Positions 10,038 through 18,579 of a stretch of DNA of 64,000 nt are shown piece by piece (the first letter of the stretch is position 1; each line of letters starts with the position of its first letter). Location of the stretch: assembly GCF_009664085.1 (NCBI RefSeq), contig NZ_CP039268.1, positions 357,501-421,500 on the forward strand, written 5' to 3'. Source of the stretch: Thermochromatium tepidum ATCC 43061 (GTDB lineage Bacteria; Pseudomonadota; Gammaproteobacteria; Chromatiales; Chromatiaceae). Both the position numbers and the translations under genes were made by a program. The notes beneath the pieces are model-generated. The model did no database searches. It saw nothing but the letters and a program-made list of their open reading frames with translations, and was not told the DNA's origin.

Positions 10038-11150
10038 GTGCGCCTTCCCGAACCCCTGCTAGCCCTGCGTAATCGTGTGCTCTCCAAGCCTGAGTTTCAA
10101 CGTTGGGCCTCAACCTTCCCATTGACTCGTTCGCGTGCCCGACGGCGGGCGCGTGAGCTGTTTGATATCGTCGCCGGTTTCGTCTACTCGCAGATCCTAC
10201 AGGCCTGTGTGCAGGTGCGGCTCTTCGAGATCCTGGCCAAGGGGGCGCAATCGGTCGATGAGCTGGCGCCGCGCCTTGGACTGCCGATCGAGGGGGCGCG
10301 GCGTTTGCTGCGTGCAGCAGCGAGCCTGGAGCTGACCGAGCCCTGTGGTCGGGATCGCTATGCGCTTGGCGAACTGGGGGCAGCCATGGTCGGCAATCCA
10401 GGCATCGCGGCCATGGTCGAGCACCATGCCCTGGTCTATACCGATCTCAAGGACCCAGTGGCCCTGTTGCGCGGTGAACTCCCCAAGCGCGCCTTACAGG
10501 GCTATTGGGCCTATGTCGGTGCCGAGGCGCCGGCGGCGGCGGGCGAGCAGGCGGTCAGCGGTTACACTGAGCTAATGGCCCAGTCGCAGCACCTGATCGC
10601 CGACGATGTGCTCGATGCCTATTCGCTCAAGGACCATCGCTGTCTGCTCGACCTGGCCGGCGGCGACGGCACCTTTCTGGTGACGGCCGCCAAGCGCTGG
10701 CCGCATCTGCGCGTGATCCTCTTCGACCTGCCAGCAGTGGCCGAGCGGGCGCGGGCACGTTTTCAGCGCGAGGGCTTGGGTGATCGGGCGATGGCGATCG
10801 GTGGCGACGTGCGGCGCGATCCGCTGCCCTGGGGGGCGGATGTCGTTTCGCTCATACGGGTGCTGCACGACCACGACGATCAGGATGCACAGAACTTTGC
10901 GCGCGCGGCCTATCAGGCCCTGCCTCAGGGCGGACGGCTGCTAGTCGCCGAGCCGATGTCCGGCACGCCGGGGGCCGAGCCGATTGGGGATGCCTATTTC
11001 GGGTTCTATCTGCTCGCCATGGGCAGTGGTCGGCCGCGCACGCCGGCCGAGTTGAGGGAGATGCTGTTTGAGGTTGGCTTCGACCGGGTGCGTCAGATTC
11101 GCACCATTCGTCCGATGCTGACGCAGCTGCTCGTGGCACAACGGGCCTAA
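10038..11150 (+). CDS. crtF: Hydroxyneurosporene/rhodopin O-methyltransferase CrtF
   Basis: A 370-residue SAM-dependent O-methyltransferase that converts the tertiary 1-hydroxy group made by CrtC to a methoxy group (spheroidene/spirilloxanthin pathway). An N-terminal dimerisation and winged-helix part (residues 40-115) is followed by the SAM-binding motif LLDLAGGDGTFL at 203-214. The later RVLHDHDDQDA region holds the catalytic His-Asp pair. The start is GTG 10038. It follows crtE by 83 bp and precedes bchC by 115 bp, the same order as in other purple bacteria. Confidence 0.93.
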   Translation: MRLPEPLLALRNRVLSKPEFQRWASTFPLTRSRARRRARELFDIVAGFVYSQILQACVQVRLFEILAKGAQSVDELAPRLGLPIEGARRLLRAAASLELTEPCGRDRYALGELGAAMVGNPGIAAMVEHHALVYTDLKDPVALLRGELPKRALQGYWAYVGAEAPAAAGEQAVSGYTELMAQSQHLIADDVLDAYSLKDHRCLLDLAGGDGTFLVTAAKRWPHLRVILFDLPAVAERARARFQREGLGDRAMAIGGDVRRDPLPWGADVVSLIRVLHDHDDQDAQNFARAAYQALPQGGRLLVAEPMSGTPGAEPIGDAYFGFYLLAMGSGRPRTPAELREMLFEVGFDRVRQIRTIRPMLTQLLVAQRA

Positions 11151-11265
11151 AAAACCCTGCTGATTCTGTCTATTGCTCACCCTCGTCTCAGGGTATTTTT
11201 CGCCTCGCGTCCAACTTCCGCTAAACTGTCGGATCTTTAAGACTCAACCCATCCGAGAGTTCGCC

Positions 11266-12342
11266 TTGAACCCAGATCTGCCACATCTCGAAGCCCTGGC
11301 CGTCGTCCTCGAAGCGCCTGAACGGCTGGGGCTGCAACGCTTGCCGCTCACCCCGCCCGAGGCCGGCGATGTCGTCGTCGATATGGAATGGAGCGGGATC
11401 AGCACCGGGACCGAGCGCCTGCTATGGTCAGGCACCATGCCGCCCTTCCCGGGGATGGGTTATCCGCTGGTTCCCGGTTATGAATCCGTCGGTCGCGTGA
11501 GCTACGCCGGGCCGGACTCCGGTCTGAGGGTCGGTCAGCGCGTCTTTGTGCCCGGAGCGCGCTGTTACGGTGAGGTGCGCGGACTGTTCGGCGGTGCGGC
11601 CTCGCGGGTCGTGGTCCCGGGCACGCGACTGCTGCCGGTGCCCGAGTCGCTCGGCGAGCAGGGTGTACTCTTGGCGCTGGCCGCGACCGCCTATCACGCC
11701 ATCGCGGCACCGGCGACAAGTACGCCAGCCCATGCCGCGCTGCGGGCCGAGTCGGCGGCGGGCGCCACGGCTACTGGCGCGTCCGCGAATTCCGTTGCGA
11801 AGGCTGACGTCGGCATCGCGCCTGTCCCTCATGTCGAGTTGATCGTCGGTCATGGCGTGCTCGGGCGACTGCTGGCGCGCCTCGCGGCCCTGGGCGAGGG
11901 CCCCCGACCGGTGGTATGGGAGACCAACCCGGTGCGGCACAGCGGCGCCGAGGGCTATGGCTATGATGTCATCTTCCCCGACGACGACCCGCGCCGCGAC
12001 TATCGCACCATCTGCGATGTCAGCGGTGACGCCCATATCCTCGATCGCTTGGTCGCGCGGCTGGCACGCGGCGGTGAGATCGTGCTTGGTGGCTTCTATC
12101 ATGAACCGCTCAGCTTCAGCTTCCCGCCGGCCTTCATGCGCGAGGCCCGGTTTCGCATCGCCGCCGAGTTCCAGCCGTCCGATCTGGCGGCGGTGCGCGC
12201 CCTGCTTGAGGCGGGCCGACTCTCGCTCGACGGGCTCATCACCCATTGCGTCCCCGCGACCGAGGCCGATTCCGCCTATCGCACCGCCTTTGGTGACCCG
12301 AGCTGCCTGAAGATGATCCTCGATTGGAGAACCCTGCCATGA
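11266..12342 (+). CDS. bchC: Bacteriochlorophyllide a dehydrogenase BchC
   Basis: A 358-residue zinc-dehydrogenase-like enzyme that oxidises the 3-hydroxyethyl group to acetyl late in bacteriochlorophyll a synthesis. Conserved stretches are EWSGISTGTERLLW, GYPLVPGYESVG, FVPGARCYG and LIVGHGVLGRLLARL. Residues about 149-188 form an Ala/Thr/Ser-rich stretch just before the nucleotide-binding GHGVLG segment; homologues I recall are near 315 residues and lack it. The start is taken as TTG 11266, behind GAGAG, since the longer frame from 11173 adds unlike sequence. The stop overlaps the bchX start as ATGA. Confidence 0.92.
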   Translation: MNPDLPHLEALAVVLEAPERLGLQRLPLTPPEAGDVVVDMEWSGISTGTERLLWSGTMPPFPGMGYPLVPGYESVGRVSYAGPDSGLRVGQRVFVPGARCYGEVRGLFGGAASRVVVPGTRLLPVPESLGEQGVLLALAATAYHAIAAPATSTPAHAALRAESAAGATATGASANSVAKADVGIAPVPHVELIVGHGVLGRLLARLAALGEGPRPVVWETNPVRHSGAEGYGYDVIFPDDDPRRDYRTICDVSGDAHILDRLVARLARGGEIVLGGFYHEPLSFSFPPAFMREARFRIAAEFQPSDLAAVRALLEAGRLSLDGLITHCVPATEADSAYRTAFGDPSCLKMILDWRTLP

Positions 12343-13289
12343 CGATATCCGTAAATACCCCCAAGTCGAGTGCGTCTGCACTCAAGCAGACCCAGATCAT
12401 CGCTATCTACGGCAAGGGCGGTATCGGCAAGAGCTTCACGCTCGCCAACCTGTCCTACATGATGGCGCAACAGGGCAAGAAGGTGCTCCTGATCGGCTGC
12501 GATCCCAAGAGCGACACCGCCACCTTGCTGTTCGGCGGTCGGAGCTGCCCGACCATCCTCGGTGTCTCCAGCGAGAAGAAAAAGGCCGGTGAGCAGGTCA
12601 CCATCAGCGACATCTGTTTCAAGCGCGATGGGGTGTTTGCGATGGAGCTCGGCGGACCCGAGGTCGGGCGCGGTTGTGGCGGACGCGGCATCATCCACGG
12701 CTTCGAGCTGCTGGAGGGACTGGGCTTCCATGACTGGGACTTCGACTATGTGCTGCTCGACTTCCTGGGCGACGTGGTATGCGGCGGTTTCGGGCTGCCG
12801 ATTGCGCGCGATCTGTGCCAGAAGGTCATCATCGTCGGCTCCAACGATCTCCAGTCGCTCTATGTCGCCAACAACGTCTGTTCGGCGGTCGAATACTTCC
12901 GCGGACTGGGCGGCAATGTCGGCGTGGCCGGCATGGTGATCAACAAGGACGACGGAACCGGGGAGGCCCAGGCGTTCGCGGCGGCGGTCGGGATCCCGGT
13001 CCTGGCGACCATCCCAGCCAATGAAGAGATCCGGCGCAAGAGTGCCAACTACGAGATCATCGGACGCCCCGATGGCCCCTGGGGGCCGTTGTTCGCGGAG
13101 CTGGCGACCCATGTCGCCGCGGCCCCGCCGGTGCATCCCAGACCGCTGACGCACGAGGCCCTGCTGGATCTGTTCAAGGGCGACCAGGTCGGGCGGCACG
13201 TGGTGTTGGAGCCAGCCCGTCCCGAGGACATGGGCGACCTCTCGGCCAGCGTCAAGCCGTCGCTTGAAGTCATCTACGACGACGCCTGA
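12339..13289 (+). CDS. bchX: Chlorophyllide a reductase iron protein BchX
   Basis: A 316-residue ATPase, the dinitrogenase-reductase-like subunit of chlorophyllide a oxidoreductase. It passes electrons from a 4Fe-4S cluster to BchYZ with ATP hydrolysis. The P-loop GKGGIGKS is at 25-32 and the cluster ligands are Cys113 (GRGCGGRG) and Cys148 (DVVCGGFG). ATG 12339 overlaps the bchC stop (ATGA), which decides the start against a longer frame at 12324. bchY follows after 26 bp. Confidence 0.96.
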   Translation: MTISVNTPKSSASALKQTQIIAIYGKGGIGKSFTLANLSYMMAQQGKKVLLIGCDPKSDTATLLFGGRSCPTILGVSSEKKKAGEQVTISDICFKRDGVFAMELGGPEVGRGCGGRGIIHGFELLEGLGFHDWDFDYVLLDFLGDVVCGGFGLPIARDLCQKVIIVGSNDLQSLYVANNVCSAVEYFRGLGGNVGVAGMVINKDDGTGEAQAFAAAVGIPVLATIPANEEIRRKSANYEIIGRPDGPWGPLFAELATHVAAAPPVHPRPLTHEALLDLFKGDQVGRHVVLEPARPEDMGDLSASVKPSLEVIYDDA

Positions 13290-13315
13290 TCGGAGAGCTT
13301 GATCGGAGAGAGACG

Positions 13316-14704
13316 ATGGTTCAAGAATCCTCTTCCGGGTGTGCCACGGCTACAGAGCGTCCACGCGGGCCGCACGATCAGCCGCAGACCATGTGTCCAG
13401 CCTTTGGGGCGCTGCGCGTGGGGTTGCGGATGCGCCGCACGGCGATGGTGCTGGTCGGCTCGGGCTGCTGTGTCTATGGACTGAGTTTCACCGCCCATTT
13501 TTATGGCGCGCGGCGCTCGATCGGCTATGTGCCGTTCGACTCCGAGTCGCTGGTCTCGGGACGGCTGTTCGAGGACGCGCGCGAGGCGGTGCTCAAGCTC
13601 GCCGATCCCGACAAGCTCGATACCATCGTGGCGATCAATCTCTGCGTGCCCACGGCCTCAGGCGTACCCTTGCGTTTGTTGCCCAAGGAGCTGAACGGGG
13701 TGCGGATCCTGGGCATCGATGTGCCTGGGTTTGGCACCCCGACCCATGCCGAGGCCAAGGACGTGCTGGCTGGGGCGATGCTCCAGTACGCGCGTCTGGA
13801 GGCGGAGCAGGGGCCGGTGCAGGCCCCGCGCGGTGGGCGCAGTGCGCGTCCGACCTTGACCTTGTTGGGTGAGATGTTTCCGGCCGATCCGGTCGGGATC
13901 GGGATGATGCTCGATCCGCTGGGGTTGGCGGTCGGGCCTGTAGTACCGACACGCGAATGGCGCGAGCTGTATGCCGCGCTCGATTGTGCGGCGGTGGCGG
14001 CGATCCATCCGCAGTATCAGGCCAGCGCGCGTGAGTTTGCGGCGGCGGGGCGTCCGGTGGTCGGTTCGGCTCCGGTCGGGCGCGAGGGGACAGCGGCCTG
14101 GTTGGAGGCAATCGGGGAGGCATGCGGGATCGCGCAGGATAAGGTCGATGCGGCGAAGAACAAGTTCTTGCCGGCGATCGGTGCGGCACTCGCCGCCCAT
14201 CCGATCCGAGGTCGGGTGATCGTCTCGGGCTATGAGGGCTCGGAGCTGCTGGTGGCGCGGTTGCTGATCGAGTCGGGGGCGACGGTGCCCTATGTCGGGA
14301 CGGCCTGTCCGCGCACACCCTGGAACGAGGCGGATCTCGCGTGGTTAGAGGGGCATGGGGTGCCGGTGCAGTTCCGGGCGTCGCTGGAGCAGGATCTGGC
14401 GGCGGTCGAGTCACTGGAACCGGATCTGGCGATCGGGACCACGCCTGTGGTTCAGGCGGCCAAGGAGCGGCAGATCCCGGCGTTGTATTTCACCAATCTG
14501 ATCTCGGCGCGGCCCTTGATGGGGCCGGCGGGGGCGGGGTCGTTGGCCCAGGTCATCAATGCGGCGCTGGCGAATAAGGAGCGGTTTGCCACCATGCGGG
14601 CCTTCTTCGAGGGCGTGGGGGAGGGTGAGACCAGCGGGGTGTGGCCGGTGATGCCGGTTAGGCTTGGAACACAGACCGCAGTGGGTAAGTCGCATCCCAC
14701 TTGA
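13316..14704 (+). CDS. bchY: Chlorophyllide a reductase subunit BchY, altered C-terminus
   Basis: A 462-residue alpha-type subunit of the BchYZ catalytic component, related to NifD. Cys27 (QTMCPAFG), Cys51/Cys52 (GSGCCVYG) and Cys110 (NLCVPTASG) include the expected Fe-S ligands. YEGSELLVARLLIESGA and ALYFTNLISARPLMG are strongly conserved. After GVGEGETSGVW the reading frame runs into about 20 unlike residues (PVMPVRLGTQTA onward) and stops exactly where IS4-type transposase sequence begins. BchY proteins I recall run to roughly 490 residues with a charged tail, so the native C-terminus appears replaced. The gene may still work, as the rest is intact. Confidence 0.92.
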   Translation: MVQESSSGCATATERPRGPHDQPQTMCPAFGALRVGLRMRRTAMVLVGSGCCVYGLSFTAHFYGARRSIGYVPFDSESLVSGRLFEDAREAVLKLADPDKLDTIVAINLCVPTASGVPLRLLPKELNGVRILGIDVPGFGTPTHAEAKDVLAGAMLQYARLEAEQGPVQAPRGGRSARPTLTLLGEMFPADPVGIGMMLDPLGLAVGPVVPTREWRELYAALDCAAVAAIHPQYQASAREFAAAGRPVVGSAPVGREGTAAWLEAIGEACGIAQDKVDAAKNKFLPAIGAALAAHPIRGRVIVSGYEGSELLVARLLIESGATVPYVGTACPRTPWNEADLAWLEGHGVPVQFRASLEQDLAAVESLEPDLAIGTTPVVQAAKERQIPALYFTNLISARPLMGPAGAGSLAQVINAALANKERFATMRAFFEGVGEGETSGVWPVMPVRLGTQTAVGKSHPT

Positions 14705-15264
14705 TTGAGCGCCTGGCCGACCAGCCGAGGGTCAGCATTCCCGGTGCTTGCAACGGCTGGGCGGAGACACAAGCGGCGTATCGGTTCCTGGGGTGTGGCG
14801 ACTACGACTGGTAGGACATCCTGGAGCCGCATCGGCAGTGCACGCAGGCGCGGATGGCGATCCATCCGGTGGTGCTGTGCCTGCAGGACACCACGGAACT
14901 GGACTTCAACGGCCAGGGGATCAGCGGCTTGGGGCCGTTGAGTTACGAGGCCCAACGCGGGATGTATCTGCATCCGACCTACGCGGTGACCCCGGCCCGC
15001 GAGCCCCTGGGCGTCCTGGATGCTTGGATGTGGGCGCGGGAATTCAAGGATGCCGACGGCCATCGTGGGGGTGCGCCGGAGAGCCTGCGCTGGAAAGAAG
15101 GATATGAACACGTCGCGGAACTGGCGGCTGAGTTGCCCGACACCCGTTTGGTTTTATGTGGGCGATCGCGAAGCCGACACCCTGGAGGTCGCCGCGGAAC
15201 TGATCGATTGGTACCGGGCGCGCTGGGAAATTGAGCTGTTGTTCTTGGTGCTCAAAGAAGGCTG
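14701..15264 (+). pseudogene. IS4-family transposase relic, 5' part
   Basis: Decayed transposase of the IS4/Tn5-like group, joined directly to the end of bchY. It reads LIERLADQP, ACNGWAETQAAYRFL, then an in-frame TAG (14812-14814), then HPVVLCLQDTTELDFNGQG. A one-base shift near 15155 precedes VGDREADTLEV, which holds the second catalytic Asp region. It then jumps to WYRARWEIELLF, the region of the catalytic Glu, so about 130-150 residues between are deleted compared with relatives. The N-terminus is missing too. The reading breaks at VLKEG, where the IS607-type relic begins, and resumes at 16637. Confidence 0.85.
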
Positions 15265-15328
15265 ATAAACAGTTACAAATTAAGCCAACACACGCTCACT
15301 TTATAACCCATGCGCCCCTTTCGTTTTC

Positions 15329-15735
15329 ATGGCCTACCTCCCCTTACGGAAGGCGGTCGCCGAACTTGGGATGCATCCCAATACACTCCGTAAATATGCA
15401 GATCTTGGAATCATCCCAAGCATTCGCAACCCCGCCGGGCAACGACTCTTCGATGTGGACGCCTACCTACGACGCGCCTACCCGGACGCGGAAGTCATCC
15501 AGGACATCGGCAGCGGGCTCAACTTCAAGCGCAAAGGTCTGCGCGCCTTACTGGAACGACTCCTGCGCGGCGATAAGCTCCGGGTTGTGGTTGCCCACCG
15601 TGACCGACTTGCAAGGTTCGGCTTCGACCTCATCGCCTTCCTCGTCGAGCACAACGGCGGTGAGGTCGTGGTTCTCGATCAACCAGTGGATCAACCCCGA
15701 GAAGCCGAACTCACCTCCAATCTACTCGCCACCTT
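15329..15735 (+). pseudogene. IS607 TnpA serine recombinase relic
   Basis: The ATG at 15329 opens MAYLPLRKAVAELGMHPNTL, a MerR-like helix-turn-helix typical of IS607 TnpA. It goes on to DVDAYLRRA, then jumps to YPDAEVIQDIGSGLNFKRKG and HRDRLARFGFDLI, the conserved resolvase core. The segment in between, which in relatives carries the catalytic Ser (Y-x-R-V-S-S), is missing. The C-terminus is also lost at about 15735, where tnpB sequence starts in another frame. It must be catalytically dead. Confidence 0.82.
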
Positions 15736-15737
15736 GT

Positions 15738-16615
15738 ACCGAAACCACGGCCGGCGAAGTCATCAAGACCAAAAGCATCCGGATCTACCCGACGGCGGCG
15801 CAGAGAAACCTGTTTCGGCAGTGGCTCGGAACCTCAAGATACGTTTACAACGAGACCGTCAAGCATCTCGGTCTGCCCAAAGAGGAACGGGCGGGTCACT
15901 GGATGGGGGCGTCCAAACGGATCCTGGCCAGTCTGCCGGACTGGGCCAAACCTGTCCCCTACCAGATCAAGAAGATTGCCGTTGAGGACGCCTACAAAGC
16001 GTTCTCCAACGGGATTCAGCGGTGGAGACAAACTGGCGAACCCTTTAAGCTGCGCTTTCGCTCACGTAAAAACCCGAAACAGTCTGTTTCATCCCGTCGT
16101 CCGCCCTCAAGGACGCGGGTATCTACCCGCGGATCGCCGGGGCCAAGTGTCGTCAGAAGGCCCGGCTCAAGAAGGCGGCAAATCGATTGCGCTGGAAGAT
16201 CCGTAATTTGGTGGACGAGTTGCACTTCCAGTCGATTCGCTTCCTGCTGGACCGCTTCGACCTGATCCTCCTGCCGACCTTCGAGATTAGAGAGATGACG
16301 GCGAGATCGAGACGTAAGATCCAGGCAAAGTCGGTCAGGGCGATGCTCGGTTACGCCTTCTTCCGCTTCGGTCAACGCCTGGAAGCGGCGGCGAAGCGGG
16401 TTGGCAAGGTCGTGCGGCGGGTCAGTGAAGCCTGTACCAGCAAGACTGCCAGTTGGACCGGCGCGATCAAACAGATCGGCGGATCCAAGACCATCACCAG
16501 CGGTGGAATTACCGTGGATCGTGACATCAACGGCGCTCGCGGGATTTTCCTGCGAGCTTTGGGAGATAACCCCGCGCTCTTTTTTGAGCGTGCAAGCGTT
16601 GGCGCTTGTGAGTAA
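15738..16615 (+). pseudogene. TnpB (OrfB) nuclease relic
   Basis: Relic of an IS607-associated TnpB, the RNA-guided nuclease family ancestral to Cas12. It starts at IKTKSIRIYPTAAQRNLFRQ and shifts frame by one base near 16088. It continues as PSSALKDAGIYPRIAG, then KARLKKAANRLRWKIRNLVDEL, with LPTFE (RuvC Glu) and VDRDINGARG (last RuvC Asp). The stretch that should hold the first RuvC Asp is deleted near 16140. The zinc-finger-like part reads CTSKTASWTG, lacking the usual second Cys. Non-functional. Confidence 0.83.
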
Positions 16616-16636
16616 GCGTGAGCATAAAAGTATCGG

Positions 16637-17000
16637 CTGCCGCGTTGAGGCCTTGCAACTGAGCACCGTGGAACGCTTGGAACGCGCCTTGGCCCTGTTT
16701 CTGGTGGTCAGTTGGCGCATCGCGCGACCCATGCGGCTGGGGCGCACCGTGCCTGATCTCGACGCCAGTCTGCTGCTTAAGCCCGAGGAATGGGAGGCGG
16801 CGTACATCCTGGCCAAGAAGCCCGTGCCCACACAACCGCCACGGCTCAACGAAGTGCTGCGTCTGATTGCGCGCCAGGGCGGATTCCTTGGACGAAAGGG
16901 CGATAGCGAACCCGGCGTCAAGACCATTTGGCTCGGTTTGCAGCGTGTCATGGACTTCGCGGCCGGGATCAAATACGCCAGGGAGACTCATAACTTATGA
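16637..17000 (+). pseudogene. IS4-family transposase relic, 3' part
   Basis: Continuation of the IS4-type transposase after the nested IS607 relic: CRVEALQLSTVERLERALAL, RLNEVLRLIARQGGFLGRKG and GLQRVMDFAAGIKYARE up to a TAA at 16998-17000. This C-terminal part is open and well conserved, showing that decay has been uneven. Confidence 0.82.
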
Positions 17001-17019
17001 AAATGTGTGGAATGGGATG

Positions 17020-17258
<239 letters not shown>

Positions 17259-17276
17259 AAAATATAGCCTAGGTTC

Positions 17277-17753
17277 ATGAAGCGCAAAGTCTACGTTGAA
17301 ACTTCTGTAATCAGCTATCTGACGGCTCGCCCAAGCAAGACCATTCTCGGAGCGGCTCATCAGCAAATTACTCTTGCTTGGTGGGAAACCCGGAATCAGT
17401 ACGAATTATTTGTTTCTGAATTGGTATTTCGTGAATGTGGTGCCGGTGATCCGGATGCAGCCAGAAAACGGCTGGCTGTGTTGAGCGATATCCCTCTTCT
17501 CTTGATCACCGAGCAAGCGGTCCAGATCGCGGAATTGTTGGTGGAGCGGGGTATTATTCCGCCCAAGGCCGCAGAAGATGCGTTACACATAGCAATTGCC
17601 ACAGTCAATGGTGTGGATTATTTGCTGACATGGAATTGTCGACGCATTGCAAACCCTGAGATACAAAGAGGCATTGCCGAACAACTCGAACAAATTGGCT
17701 TATTTGCCGTTCATTTGCACGCCGGAAGAGATTCTTGGAGAAGAAAATGTTGA
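17277..17753 (+). CDS. PIN-domain protein, VapC-like toxin
   Basis: A 158-residue PIN-domain protein, the fold of VapC-type ribonuclease toxins. Acidic metal-site candidates are Glu8 (YVETSVISYL), Glu around 47 (SELVFRE), Asp in AAEDALHIA and Asp in GVDYLLTWN. Relatives end in a C-T-P-E-E segment; here that segment (ICTPEEILGEE) appears one frame over from about 17712. A one-base slip near the 3' end has therefore swapped the last dozen residues while leaving the catalytic core whole. It is followed at once by a small partner gene. The target is unknown. Confidence 0.75.
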   Translation: MKRKVYVETSVISYLTARPSKTILGAAHQQITLAWWETRNQYELFVSELVFRECGAGDPDAARKRLAVLSDIPLLLITEQAVQIAELLVERGIIPPKAAEDALHIAIATVNGVDYLLTWNCRRIANPEIQRGIAEQLEQIGLFAVHLHAGRDSWRRKC

Positions 17754-17953
17754 ATGACGAAATCATTGATGAAGTACGGTCTATTCGGGATGCACATGCC
17801 GCTAAGTTTAATTATGATTTGCGTGCAATTTATGCCGACCTGAAAAAATCGGAAACTGAGCGGGTTGCTGCCGGACACCCATTTGTTTCTCCGCCATCCG
17901 AAATTCCTGTGCCTAAGACTGTGTTGCAGCGAACTCGATTTGCTCGCCGCTAA
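17747..17953 (+). CDS. Small partner of the PIN-domain protein (putative antitoxin)
   Basis: A 68-residue charged protein overlapping the end of the PIN gene. ATG 17747 has GGAG six bases upstream. It is rich in Lys, Glu, Asp and Arg and probably helical (RSIRDAHAAKFNYDLRAIY), ending in a proline-rich tail. Small proteins of this kind with the R-x-x-R-x-x-x-A-x-x-F-x-Y-D-L pattern commonly lie downstream of this PIN type. An antitoxin or accessory role is inferred from position only. Confidence 0.6.
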   Translation: MLNDEIIDEVRSIRDAHAAKFNYDLRAIYADLKKSETERVAAGHPFVSPPSEIPVPKTVLQRTRFARR

Positions 17954-18019
17954 ATTTATTGGGGAATCCCAAGGATGCTGGAAGGCAAAAGAGCTTCAGC
18001 CTGTGTTGGGTGGAGGAAA

Positions 18020-18515
18020 ATGGATATCATCCAGGTCGATAGCTGTAATTTCTCTGTTTATTTGTTTATGTCAGAGCTACGGAGGAGAGTTTTCTGCCAT
18101 TACCGAAAAAAGCCGAATGAAAACGGTCTGTTCGAGCTGGATAGTCAGATTGGCGGAAATGTGCTTGGCTACTTGCTTTATGAGAAAAAATCGCCGATTG
18201 GCCTTGCTGCTGTGAAAGCAAAATCAGGCGAGCAGTACTTCGAGGTGTGAGTTTTATATTGTTCCGAGTTTCAGGAAACAGGCGCTAGGGAAGCGGTTTG
18301 CCATTGAGATATTCAAGATGCACCAAGGCTGTTGGGAGATCAAGCAAATCAGCGGTGCCAAGTACGCCACTGAATTCTGGCGGAAGGCGGTTGGCGAGTT
18401 TGTCGGAAACAATTTTCAGGAAGACGTCTATCAGGACGAGTATTGGGGGCGGGTCGTCAGGCAGCAGTTTGTATCGACCGGACCCGACCTGTCGAAGGAT
18501 CTACTGAAAGCTTGA
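18020..18515 (+). pseudogene. GNAT-family acetyltransferase relic
   Basis: Two frames join into a GNAT-like acetyltransferase. The first runs from MDIIQVDSC to GLAAVKAKSGEQYFEV and stops at 18248-18250. The second takes over at EFYIVPSFRKQALGKRFAIE, the acetyl-CoA-binding motif A, and ends at 18515. A single missing base near 18248 explains the break. ATG 18020 follows GGAGG at a rather short distance. It is AT-rich, and like its neighbours it looks foreign to the photosynthesis cluster. Confidence 0.65.
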
Positions 18516-18579
18516 TCTCTACAAATTTTTTCCATAAGGCCTGCGCAACTCTCAACTCCCTGGAGGAGGAACTCCCCGA

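Larger units (their letters stand above)
15262..16636 (+). mobile_element. IS607-family element relic nested in the IS4 relic
   Basis: An insertion carrying a MerR-headed serine recombinase relic (tnpA) and a TnpB relic. The host IS4 reading VLKEG / CRVEALQLS is rejoined exactly if the block between two copies of GGCTG (15260-15264 and 16635-16639) is removed. The edges are therefore fixed to within 5 bp. IS607 elements insert at GG without long target duplication, which fits. Both genes have internal deletions, so it is immobile. Near the right end a 6-bp hairpin (CAAGCG 16593-16598, CGCTTG 16603-16608) overlaps the tnpB end. Confidence 0.82.

Noticed and set aside
11206-11245. TGT-N12-ACT before bchC considered as a PpsR site.
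   Set aside because: The right half is ACT, not ACA; a one-sided match is too common to claim.
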